From Pseudomonadota bacterium (GTDB lineage: Bacteria > Pseudomonadota > Alphaproteobacteria > Rhizobiales > Hyphomicrobiaceae): a DNA stretch of 5,197 nucleotides. Position 1 is the stretch's first letter. Every line of letters starts with the position of its first letter. This document shows, one piece after another, positions 1 to 5,197 of the stretch. The notes beneath the pieces were generated by a model, which searched no databases, was not told the origin of the DNA, and worked only from the letters and a program-made list of their open reading frames with translations. The translations under genes and the position numbers were made by a program. The stretch covers positions 1-5,197 of the forward strand of contig QGVC01000253.1 in the NCBI GenBank assembly GCA_003242645.1, written 5' to 3'.

Positions 1-1
1 G

Positions 2-163
2 ACACAGACACTGCCCTCCGCGATCTACACATTCACGCAAGTGCCAGGTGGCGACCTAGGAGCTTTCCGCCTGACAGTTATCTCCGTTTGTATTGCAATG
101 ATGGCCCTGTTCGTTTCGGAGCTGCTGGCGAGGCGGGCCAAACGGCGGCTCGCGGTGGCATGA
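2..163 (+). CDS. modB: Molybdate ABC transporter permease, C-terminal end (partial)
   Basis: This is the last 53 codons of a membrane permease whose start lies left of the window. The reading frame opens at base 2 and ends with TGA at 161-163. The visible peptide begins TQTLPSAIYTF and continues with a QVPGGD segment, which matches the conserved late cytoplasmic/periplasmic stretch of ModB-type permeases. It then shows one hydrophobic helix (about visible residues 24-42) and an arginine/lysine-rich tail (ARRAKRR), consistent with a final transmembrane helix ending in the cytoplasm. ModB is known to form the inner-membrane channel that passes molybdate from the binding protein ModA, powered by ModC. 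The stop overlaps the start of modC as ATGA, which suggests translational coupling and supports the modB identity. With only the tail visible, a tungstate or sulfate family permease cannot be excluded from this gene alone; the ModC next door decides for molybdate. Confidence 0.88.
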   Translation, partial: TQTLPSAIYTFTQVPGGDLGAFRLTVISVCIAMMALFVSELLARRAKRRLAVA

Positions 164-1290
164 AGCTCGCTGTCAAGATCCGCCATCGCCTGGGGAGCTT
201 TCTTCTCGACGTCGATTTCGAGACTGGCGGCGGGCTTGTCGCCCTATTCGGGCGTTCCGGCGCCGGCAAGACCTCGATCGTCAATTGCATCGCCGGCCTT
301 ATTCGCCCCGAATATGGGCGTATCAGCATCGGCGATGTCACGCTCGTCGATACCGAGCGAAACATATTCGTCCCCTGTCATCGGCGCAGAATTGGTTACG
401 TCTTCCAGGAAAGCCGCCTGTTCCCGCATCTGACGGTTCGGCAAAACCTGCTTTACGGCCGCTGGTTCGCGCCGAAATCCGAAAGACGCGAGGATTTCGA
501 TGCTGTCGTCGAATTGCTGGGAATCGGGGGACTGCTTGAACGCTGGCCAGCGGGACTATCGGGTGGTGAAAAGCAGCGCGTAGCCATCGGGCGGGCGCTG
601 CTTTCCAGCCCGCGAGCGCTGCTCATGGACGAGCCGCTCGCCTCTCTTGATGAGGCGCGGAAGGCGGAAATCCTGCCCTATATCGAGCGGCTGCGTGACC
701 ACAGCCGTATGCCGATCGTCTATGTCAGCCACTCCATAGCGGAAGTGACTCGGTTGGCGTCGACGGTGGTGCTGTTGTCGGAGGGGAATGTCGTCGCGGT
801 TGGCCCGGTTTCGGACGTCATGCAGCGCTTGGACCTTTTTCCTTTCACAGGTCGAGCGGAGGCCGGCGCGATCATCGAAGCGGTGGTGGAACGGCACGAT
901 ACGGAGTTCGGACTGACGGAGCTGAGCTCACGGGCAGGACGTTGGAGGTTAGCGCGGCTCGACGTGCCCGTCGGTACACGGATCAGGCTACGCGTTCGTG
1001 CGCGCGATGTCATTCTCGCGAGATCGCTGCCGTCCGACGTAAGTGCACTCAACGTCATGGCCGGAACCGTTGCTGAGATCAGGCACGGCGATGGCCCAAT
1101 CGTCGATGTGCGGGTCAACTGTAACGGAGAAAACATTGTCGCGCGGATCACGCGTTACTCGCTCGAGCGGCTTTCCCTTGCCCCGGGTATACCGGTGTTT
1201 GCGCTCATCAAGACTGTAGCCCTTGATCGGCGCAGCCTCAGCGGCCCTATTGATGAGGCAACGTTCGGAGCGGATTTGGACGACGCTTGA
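160..1290 (+). CDS. modC: Molybdate ABC transporter ATP-binding protein ModC
   Basis: This 376-residue cytoplasmic ATPase would energise molybdate import through ModB. The ABC motifs are all present and intact: Walker A GRSGAGKTS (31-39), Q-loop with FQ at 82-83 in a YVFQESRLFPHLTV context, signature LSGGE (133-137), Walker B LLMDEP (154-159, catalytic E158), D-loop SLD (162-164) and switch histidine H191. After the ATPase core, the C-terminal part (about 296-360, starting SALNVMAG) reads as a single Mop/TOBE domain, which in the ModC family binds oxyanion and distinguishes it from sulfate or polyamine ATPases. The length fits the family (about 350-380). The ATG at 160 is chosen because it overlaps the modB stop and puts the usual short lead before the first strand; the frame stays open upstream to an ATG at 88, but that lies inside modB. 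Ribosome binding is weak (GGTGG almost touching the ATG), so coupling to modB translation is likely. The gene ends 6 bases from a convergent regulator gene. Substrate could include tungstate. Confidence 0.96.
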   Translation: MKLAVKIRHRLGSFLLDVDFETGGGLVALFGRSGAGKTSIVNCIAGLIRPEYGRISIGDVTLVDTERNIFVPCHRRRIGYVFQESRLFPHLTVRQNLLYGRWFAPKSERREDFDAVVELLGIGGLLERWPAGLSGGEKQRVAIGRALLSSPRALLMDEPLASLDEARKAEILPYIERLRDHSRMPIVYVSHSIAEVTRLASTVVLLSEGNVVAVGPVSDVMQRLDLFPFTGRAEAGAIIEAVVERHDTEFGLTELSSRAGRWRLARLDVPVGTRIRLRVRARDVILARSLPSDVSALNVMAGTVAEIRHGDGPIVDVRVNCNGENIVARITRYSLERLSLAPGIPVFALIKTVALDRRSLSGPIDEATFGADLDDA

Positions 1291-1296
1291 AGCCTC

Positions 1297-1722
1297 TTAG
1301 GCGTTCTCCTCCAAGACGCGAGGCGTCTCGGCCAAGCACGCCACGAGAGCGCGAACATGTGCATCGCTGGCTTCCGCAGCTGCCTGCTGGATCGCGCGAT
1401 ATCGACGGATGACCTCTTGACCGAATTTCGTCACTTGCGCACCGCCGCCTCCGGCTCCTCCCATCTGGGTTTCGACGAGCGGCTTACGAAAAATGTGGTT
1501 GATTTCGTCCACCAGCAGCCAGGCCCGCCGATAAGACATGCCCATTTCCTTGCCCGCAGCCGAGATCGAGCCGTGCTTTGCGATAAGCTCCAGCAACTGA
1601 ATTTTGCCCGGTCCAAGAAAGCCGAACGCGCCAAAATCAATACGAATCGTAAGTGAGGCGCTGCGCGCATCCTTGCACTTCGCCGCCGCACGACGTGTAC
1701 TTTTCCGAGGAGCCTGTCGCAT
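1297..1722 (-). CDS. modE: ModE-type winged-helix transcriptional regulator, DNA-binding domain only
   Basis: This 141-residue protein resembles the N-terminal DNA-binding domain of the molybdate-responsive regulator ModE (LysR-like fold). After a basic, probably flexible lead (1-23), a helix-turn-helix runs from about 41 to 75, with GSISAAGKEMGMSYRRAW as its core. A glycine-rich wing (GGAGGGGA, 88-95) leads into VTKFGQEVIRRYRAI, closely parallel to the GGKGGGGA...LTRYGQ stretch I recall from E. coli ModE. The remaining helix (to about 128) is a likely dimerisation helix. There is no C-terminal pair of Mop domains, so molybdate sensing is not encoded in this polypeptide; full-length ModE is about 260 residues. 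It is convergent with modC, which supports a role in molybdenum gene control (inference). The ATG at 1720-1722 is the only ATG before the conserved region; an in-frame stop lies about 25 bases upstream. No Shine-Dalgarno sequence is apparent. Short ModE homologues are common in alphaproteobacteria, so this is probably a complete gene and not a truncation. Confidence 0.85.
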   Translation of the reverse strand: MRQAPRKSTRRAAAKCKDARSASLTIRIDFGAFGFLGPGKIQLLELIAKHGSISAAGKEMGMSYRRAWLLVDEINHIFRKPLVETQMGGAGGGGAQVTKFGQEVIRRYRAIQQAAAEASDAHVRALVACLAETPRVLEENA

Positions 1723-1740
1723 ATGTGCTGTCAGCGCTAA

Positions 1741-1773
1741 CTGGCCCTACTCGAAAAAACAAGAACGGGCCAG
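1741..1773. repeat. Inverted repeat upstream of the modE-like gene
   Basis: The 7-base arms CTGGCCC (1741-1747) and GGGCCAG (1767-1773) are perfect inverted copies separated by 19 bases, with further GCG/CGC pairing outside after a four-base bulge on one side. The loop contains an A6 run on the plus strand (T6 on the minus strand). The element ends about 18 bases before the regulator's ATG, so it would suit an operator for autoregulation or a leader hairpin. It is not a standard terminator because the T-run is in the loop and not after the stem. Function is inferred from position only. Confidence 0.4.
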
Positions 1774-1808
1774 CGCACGCCAGAATAGCCGGTCCGCTCC
1801 ATGATTCC

Positions 1809-1819
1809 ATTGCGGCAAT
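1809..1819. repeat. Short perfect dyad ATTGC-G-GCAAT
   Basis: An 11-base palindrome with 5-base arms around a central G lies about 87 bases upstream of the modE-like start and about 60 bases past the ksgA stop. It could be a half-site for a dimeric regulator, but it does not resemble the TAT-rich E. coli ModE box, and a dyad this short can occur by chance. Confidence 0.2.
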
Positions 1820-1834
1820 ATCAGGCGGTAATCC

Positions 1835-1856
1835 CGCGGACTGATCGCTCTCCGCG
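1835..1856 (-). terminator. Possible hairpin after ksgA
   Basis: CGCGGA (1835-1840) and TCCGCG (1851-1856) can pair to a 6-base GC-rich stem with a 10-base loop, 22 bases beyond the ksgA stop in the direction of ksgA transcription. The bases that follow on the minus strand (GATTACC) are not a U-run, so it is at best a weak or Rho-assisted terminator, or a 3'-end-stabilising stem. Confidence 0.25.
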
Positions 1857-1878
1857 AGCTGCGATAACTGCCATCGTT

Positions 1879-2784
1879 TTAAGTGCCCCTGAACCTGCCC
1901 ACGATCTCCGCCAGCCGCGCAAACTCCTCCACGGTCAGCTGCTCCCCACGCAGCTCCGGGGATATCCCGGCTTCGCGCAGCAACAGCTCCGGCATGGCCG
2001 TCAACGCCTTGAGGCTCGAACGCAGCATCTTGCGGCGCTGGCCAAACGCGGCTGCGGTCACCTCGCCCAGAATCTTGACCGAGCAGGGCGGTTCGGGGCG
2101 TTCGCGCGGGACGAGCTCGACGACCGCCGAGGACACCTTGGGCGGCGGCGTGAAGGCTTCCGGCTTCAAGTTCATCACGATGCGCGGTCGCGTGCGCCAC
2201 TGGGAGATAACGGCGAGCCGGCCATACGGCTTCGTGCCCGGCGCGGCTATGATGCGCTCGGCCACCTCACGCTGAAACATCAGCACCATGCGCTCGTACC
2301 ACGGTGGCCAGGGCTCCATTTCGAGCCAGCCGATCAGTAGCATCGTTGCGATGCTGTAAGGCAGGTTGGCTACGATCAGAGCCCGCTGGGCGAGGGGGCC
2401 GGTGCCGAGCAGGGCGCGCCAGTCGACCGTGAGGGCGTCGCCTAAGTGCACCTCCAGGCGACCCGGGTAGCGCTCGGCGATCTGCTGCAACGCCGGCAGG
2501 CAGCGCTCGTCCCGCTCGACAGCTACGACACGTTCGGCGCCTTCCAGAAGCAGCGCGCGCGTCAGCCCGCCGGGTCCTGGCCCGACCTCGACCACCGTGC
2601 GGCCGGAAAGATCGCCGGCGATGCGCGCGATCCGGCGCGTGAGGTTTAGGTCGAGGATGAAGTTCTGGCCGAGGCTCTTCTTGGCTGTGAGGCCAAGGGA
2701 GGCGATCACCTCCCGCAGCGGTGGCAGGTCGTCCGGCGTCGCGTATGCTCGCGGCGCGCGCTCCTTCCCATCATCGCGGGTCAT
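1879..2784 (-). CDS. rsmA: 16S rRNA (adenine1518-N6/adenine1519-N6)-dimethyltransferase KsgA/RsmA
   Basis: This 301-residue enzyme (also called ksgA) uses S-adenosylmethionine to dimethylate two adjacent adenines in the 3' terminal hairpin of 16S rRNA, a late step of small-subunit assembly; its loss classically gives kasugamycin resistance. The family pattern is complete: [11 protein letters not shown] (35-45), SAM-binding [10 protein letters not shown] (66-75), acidic E90 at the end of strand 2, GD (115-116), catalytic NLPY (140-143), QREVAERI (171-178), [12 protein letters not shown] (211-222) and the C-terminal [13 protein letters not shown] (247-259). The lead of about 34 residues with [12 protein letters not shown] is typical of alphaproteobacterial members and longer than in E. 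coli. The ATG at 2784-2782 lies inside the end of pdxA (14-base overlap), with no strong Shine-Dalgarno, so translation is probably coupled to pdxA. It is the last gene of the surA-pdxA-ksgA run. I am very sure of the family. Confidence 0.98.
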   Translation of the reverse strand: MTRDDGKERAPRAYATPDDLPPLREVIASLGLTAKKSLGQNFILDLNLTRRIARIAGDLSGRTVVEVGPGPGGLTRALLLEGAERVVAVERDERCLPALQQIAERYPGRLEVHLGDALTVDWRALLGTGPLAQRALIVANLPYSIATMLLIGWLEMEPWPPWYERMVLMFQREVAERIIAAPGTKPYGRLAVISQWRTRPRIVMNLKPEAFTPPPKVSSAVVELVPRERPEPPCSVKILGEVTAAAFGQRRKMLRSSLKALTAMPELLLREAGISPELRGEQLTVEEFARLAEIVGRFRGT

Positions 2785-3850
2785 GGGCTGCGGCTTTGGC
2801 CCGGTTCACAGCCATCCGCGCCGCGAGGTCGAGAGCGGCCGAGAGAGAGGCGGCGCTTGCTTTTCCCGTGCCGGCGATGTCGAAGGCTGTTCCGTGATCG
2901 GGCGAGGTGCGCACGAACGGCAGGCCGAGGGTGACGTTCACGGCGCGGTCGAACGCCAGCGTCTTGATGGGGATGAGGGCCTGGTCGTGGTACATGGCGA
3001 TGGCCGCGTCATAACGGGCTCGGGCCTCTGCATGAAAGAGGGTGTCGGCCGGATGCGGGCCGGTGACGTCAAGCCCCTGCTGACGGAGTGTCTCTATCGC
3101 CGGCGCGATGATGGTTTGCTCCTCGGTGCCCATCGAACCGTCCTCTCCGGCGTGCGGGTTGAGGCCGGTTACAGCAATCCGCGGTCGTCGCTCCGACCCA
3201 AGCCCAAAGTCGCGCACGAGCGCATCGTTCAGAATGCGCGCGGTCTCGATGATAAGCTCGGGGCTGAGGGTTTTCGGTACCTCGGCCAAAGGAATGTGAA
3301 TGGTGAGGGGCACCACCCGAAGCTCGTCGGAGGCGAGCAGCATCACCGGGCGCCAGGGGCCGTTGCCCACAAGGCGGCTCGCCAACTCTGCCAGAAACTC
3401 CGTGTGGCCCGGATGGGCGAAGCCGGCTTTGTAAAGCACGCTCTTGGCAATCGGATTCGTCACCACTGCCGCCGCTTCGCCGCGGACCACAGCTGCGACG
3501 GCTTGCTCGATGGCGCCGATCACCGCGGTTGCGTTGGCGGGATCCGGGCGGCCGGGCTCAACTGGGCGTTGGAGCGGGACGGCGATGACGGGCAGGCGCT
3601 CCGGCCACAAGCCCACGGCTTCGGCGGGCGTTGAAACGACTTGGCACGGATCAGACAAGCCTAGGCGGCTAGCGCTGGCGGCAATCGCGGCCGGATCAGC
3701 GTAGAGCACCAGCGTGTAGTCCGGAGCACGTCCCTTCGCGCGGGCCTCGTTCCAGACTTTGAGCGCCAACTCAGGCCCGACACCAGCCGGCTCACCCATG
3801 GTCAAGGCGAGCAGCGGAGGTGTGGACCGATCGGGCGTATGAAAGGGCAC
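2771..3850 (-). CDS. pdxA: 4-hydroxythreonine-4-phosphate dehydrogenase PdxA
   Basis: This 359-residue cytoplasmic enzyme oxidises 4-hydroxy-L-threonine phosphate with NAD+, giving the amino-ketone that PdxJ condenses to pyridoxine 5'-phosphate in the DXP-dependent vitamin B6 pathway. Visible signatures are the opening [11 protein letters not shown] (17-27), TNPIAK (131-136), the substrate-site [10 protein letters not shown] (147-156), [11 protein letters not shown] (228-238), PADTLF (267-272) and [12 protein letters not shown] (285-296). The three expected metal-binding histidines are H185, H233 and H288, with spacing close to that of E. coli PdxA (166, 211, 266), so it should be active. The start is a GTG at 3850-3848: the next in-frame ATG falls inside the conserved opening motif, and an in-frame TGA, which is also the surA stop, lies only 3 bases upstream. 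Ribosome binding is weak (TTGAGCG), so reinitiation after surA is likely. Its end overlaps ksgA by 14 bases. A PdxA2-type catabolic paralogue is less likely given the surA/ksgA context. Confidence 0.97.
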   Translation of the reverse strand: MPFHTPDRSTPPLLALTMGEPAGVGPELALKVWNEARAKGRAPDYTLVLYADPAAIAASASRLGLSDPCQVVSTPAEAVGLWPERLPVIAVPLQRPVEPGRPDPANATAVIGAIEQAVAAVVRGEAAAVVTNPIAKSVLYKAGFAHPGHTEFLAELASRLVGNGPWRPVMLLASDELRVVPLTIHIPLAEVPKTLSPELIIETARILNDALVRDFGLGSERRPRIAVTGLNPHAGEDGSMGTEEQTIIAPAIETLRQQGLDVTGPHPADTLFHAEARARYDAAIAMYHDQALIPIKTLAFDRAVNVTLGLPFVRTSPDHGTAFDIAGTGKASAASLSAALDLAARMAVNRAKAAAHDPR

Positions 3851-3853
3851 CGC

Positions 3854-5170
3854 TCAACGATACTCGATATGGGCGTCCTGGCGCAGGTCCCTCAGATGGC
3901 GTTGGGCCAGAACCTCGAACTCCTTCTGCTGCAGCTCCTGGGCCACCTGCTCGCGAACCTTGTCGTCACCTCTGGTGACCTTGCGGCCGCACACTGCATA
4001 AAGCTCGACGCCTTGGCTCGCCATGTTCGGCGGCACCATCTGGCCATCCTTGGCCTCGAGGAGGAGGCTGCGCGTCGGCTCAGGCACTGAGGACGGCTTA
4101 CGCATGCCGAGATCCTCGAACTTCGCACCGTGGGATTGCGCGACGGCCGCCGTTGTATTGCAGCCTTTGAAGTTGCGCCAGATCCGCTCGGCCTGATCGA
4201 GCCGCTGGGCCATGACCTTCTGGTTCAAGTTGCCCTCGACGGGCAGCGTGATGCGATGGAGACGCAACTCGACTTGATCCTGCGCACCGCCAGAGGCGCT
4301 CGACACCATGCGATCGATTTCCGCCTGACTCACCGCCACCTGCGCACTGAACCGCCGGCGGACGACAGCGTTCCAGGCCAGTGTCGCGCGAAACCGGGCG
4401 CGCATGGACTCGATGTCGGCGCCCATCCGTTTCAGGTTCTGGGCGAACTGCTGAGGCGTCTGGTTGTTGCGCTTGGCGATGTTATTGATGATCTCGTCGA
4501 CCTGGCTGTCGTCGATCGCAATCCCGAGACGCTGGGCTTCCTGAAGCTTCAGCCGCTCCTCGATCAGCTCCTCTAACGCTTGCTTGCGATAGGAGGGGAT
4601 GAGGGAGGACCTGGCGCTCTCCACCGCCTGCCTTTGAAGCTGCTCGGCGAACTGCTGCTTGCGCCGCTCGAAGATGGCGAGGATCTCTTCGCGCGATTTG
4701 CCTTGGTTCTCTCGAATCGTCTCCTGGAGGATCTGCCGCAGTCTCTGGTTTGTGCTCTCCTGTTGGATCAGGCGCTTGAAGTTGGCCTGGGCGCGCTCCC
4801 CAATGTTGGCTTGAACCGCCAACAGCCGAGCACGCTGCTCGACCTGGTAGCCGGTGATGGGGTCATCATTGACGAGCGCGACGATCGACTGCACTGACCC
4901 GCGGCGCCTGCCGGAGCCGCTCGAATCGAGGGAGGCCGACTTGGGCTTCGTTTTGGCGCTGGCCTTGGATTGTGACTGCCCCTTGTCAGCCGGCGCCGAT
5001 TTACCAGCTCCGGTAGCGGATTCCCCCTCGCTGGGCGGCACTCTCACAATGACCCCTGGCAGGGATTGAGAGCTTTGCGCGTACGCAATCGCTGGGAAGA
5101 GCAGGGCTGCCGCCACGGCAAGTACTGCGGGGCGGACCACTGGACGGTTCGGAGCGTAGCCTTGCCTCAT
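3854..5170 (-). CDS. surA: SurA-type periplasmic chaperone / parvulin-like peptidyl-prolyl isomerase
   Basis: This 438-residue exported protein is the likely SurA chaperone that escorts unfolded outer-membrane proteins across the periplasm. A Sec signal peptide is clear: basic lead (1-13), hydrophobic core (about 15-29) and AYA before Q32. Next come a low-complexity Ser/Lys/Gly linker (about 45-92) and the SurA N-terminal fold, opening SIVALVNDDPITGYQ (95-109). It is interrupted by a hydrophilic, glutamine-rich helical insert (about 119-197), then resumes with ALEELIEERLKLQEA and runs to about 289. The region from 300 to 397 looks like one divergent parvulin domain; E. coli SurA has two. The protein's only two cysteines, C337 and C394, are both there. 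The ATG at 5170-5168 gives an intact signal peptide, and an in-frame TGA lies 6 bases upstream. A GAGGA sits directly against the ATG, which is unusually close. pdxA follows after 3 bases, matching the conserved surA-pdxA-ksgA order. The N-terminal family is secure; isomerase activity is doubtful. Confidence 0.9.
   Translation of the reverse strand: MRQGYAPNRPVVRPAVLAVAAALLFPAIAYAQSSQSLPGVIVRVPPSEGESATGAGKSAPADKGQSQSKASAKTKPKSASLDSSGSGRRRGSVQSIVALVNDDPITGYQVEQRARLLAVQANIGERAQANFKRLIQQESTNQRLRQILQETIRENQGKSREEILAIFERRKQQFAEQLQRQAVESARSSLIPSYRKQALEELIEERLKLQEAQRLGIAIDDSQVDEIINNIAKRNNQTPQQFAQNLKRMGADIESMRARFRATLAWNAVVRRRFSAQVAVSQAEIDRMVSSASGGAQDQVELRLHRITLPVEGNLNQKVMAQRLDQAERIWRNFKGCNTTAAVAQSHGAKFEDLGMRKPSSVPEPTRSLLLEAKDGQMVPPNMASQGVELYAVCGRKVTRGDDKVREQVAQELQQKEFEVLAQRHLRDLRQDAHIEYR
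5078..5170 (-). other. Sec signal peptide of SurA
   Basis: Residues 1-31 show a basic region with R2, R9 and R13, a hydrophobic core rich in Ala, Leu and Val (VLAVAAALLFPAIA), and a small-residue site AYA followed by QSS. There is no cysteine at the site, so this is signal peptidase I processing and the product is soluble, not a lipoprotein. The exact cleavage point is predicted by eye. Confidence 0.85.
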
Positions 5171-5175
5171 TCCTC
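5171..5175 (-). promoter_or_regulatory. Shine-Dalgarno-like GAGGA abutting the surA start
   Basis: On the minus strand the sequence reads GGATGAGGA directly before the surA ATG, leaving no spacer where 5-9 bases is usual. An out-of-frame ATG lies 7 bases upstream (5177-5175). Both frames carrying in-phase stops here end within the last 27 bases, so an upstream gene, expected to be lptD, probably stops at this point and surA may be read by coupling. Confidence 0.35.
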
Positions 5176-5197
5176 ATCCGATCAGTAGAGGGCGGAT

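Larger units (their letters stand above)
1723..1878. other. Non-coding gap between ksgA and the modE-like gene
   Basis: About 156 bases lie between the end of ksgA and the start of the modE-like gene, both read leftward, so this holds whatever ends the ksgA transcript and starts or controls the regulator. No reading frame here has protein-like character. Three inverted repeats are visible (1741-1773, 1809-1819, 1835-1856). I found no convincing -35/-10 pair on the minus strand and no hairpin followed directly by a U-run, so either read-through from the surA operon or a non-sigma70-like promoter is possible. Confidence 0.7.

Noticed and set aside
88..159. Extended modC start at an upstream ATG (24 extra residues)
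   Set aside because: The extension lies inside the modB tail in another frame, its residues do not look like an ABC N-terminus, and the ATG at 160 makes the classic ATGA overlap.
720..1151. Minus-strand frame of 143 codons inside modC
   Set aside because: Ser/Thr/Arg-rich shadow opposite an intact ModC; no motif or start signal supports it.
1741..1773. Rho-independent terminator for ksgA
   Set aside because: The T-run lies in the loop, not after the stem, so it does not fit the terminator pattern; kept only as an inverted repeat.
1801..2340. 179-codon plus-strand frame over the end of ksgA
   Set aside because: Arg/Gln/His-rich shadow of KsgA codons with no recognisable motif; most of it overlaps the conserved C-terminal KsgA sequence.
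2597..3634. 345-codon open frame on the plus strand opposite pdxA and ksgA
   Set aside because: It is antisense to two well-matched genes, its residues (Arg/Gly/His rich) show no family motifs, and long antisense frames are common in GC-rich DNA.
3854..3856. Sequencing error splitting a SurA-PdxA fusion gene
   Set aside because: Both proteins have full family length and work in different compartments (periplasm and cytoplasm), so separate genes are expected.
5171..5197. 3' end of lptD on the minus strand
   Set aside because: Gene order predicts it, but 27 bases with stops in two frames (ending ALY or LIG) are too few to say which frame is coding.
1..5197. CRISPR, tRNA/rRNA, transposase, phage or toxin-antitoxin elements
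   Set aside because: No direct-repeat arrays, RNA gene signatures, or mobile-element proteins were seen; coding sequence accounts for nearly all of the window.

Overview
The window looks like chromosomal DNA from an alphaproteobacterium, most likely Hyphomicrobiales (rhizobial/Bradyrhizobium-Xanthobacter side). The reasons are GC-rich, tightly packed genes, the surA-pdxA-ksgA gene order, an alpha-type N-terminus on KsgA, and a SurA with a long extra helical segment in its N-terminal domain. The taxonomic call is inference from protein character; no rRNA or marker search was possible.

Layout. Positions 2-1290 (+ strand) hold the 3' end of a molybdate transport operon: the last 53 codons of modB, then modC complete, joined by an ATGA stop/start overlap. 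Facing it, with 6 bases between the stop codons, is a 141-residue ModE-type winged-helix regulator (1297-1722, - strand) that has the DNA-binding domain but no molybdate-binding domain. A non-coding gap of about 156 bases (1723-1878) follows; it holds three small inverted repeats but no clear promoter or U-tailed terminator. From 1879 to 5170 (- strand) lies a compact housekeeping operon, transcribed surA -> pdxA -> ksgA, with 3 bases between surA and pdxA and a 14-base overlap between pdxA and ksgA.

How the genes work together. ModB and ModC are the inner-membrane channel and ATPase that import molybdate for molybdenum-cofactor enzymes; ModA and the rest of ModB would lie to the left. The ModE-like protein is the probable local regulator of that uptake. 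The other operon links outer-membrane protein folding (SurA), pyridoxal phosphate synthesis (PdxA) and 16S rRNA dimethylation (KsgA/RsmA), the same functional triplet long known from Escherichia coli; an lptD gene is the usual upstream neighbour and probably lies beyond the right edge.

I see no strong candidate for a new biological system. The points most worth a second look are the sensor-less ModE regulator beside modC, the glutamine-rich helical insert, cysteine pair and degenerate parvulin domain of SurA, the dyad-rich gap upstream of the regulator, and the in-frame TGA between surA and pdxA. No tRNA, rRNA, CRISPR, insertion sequence or phage element was recognised.
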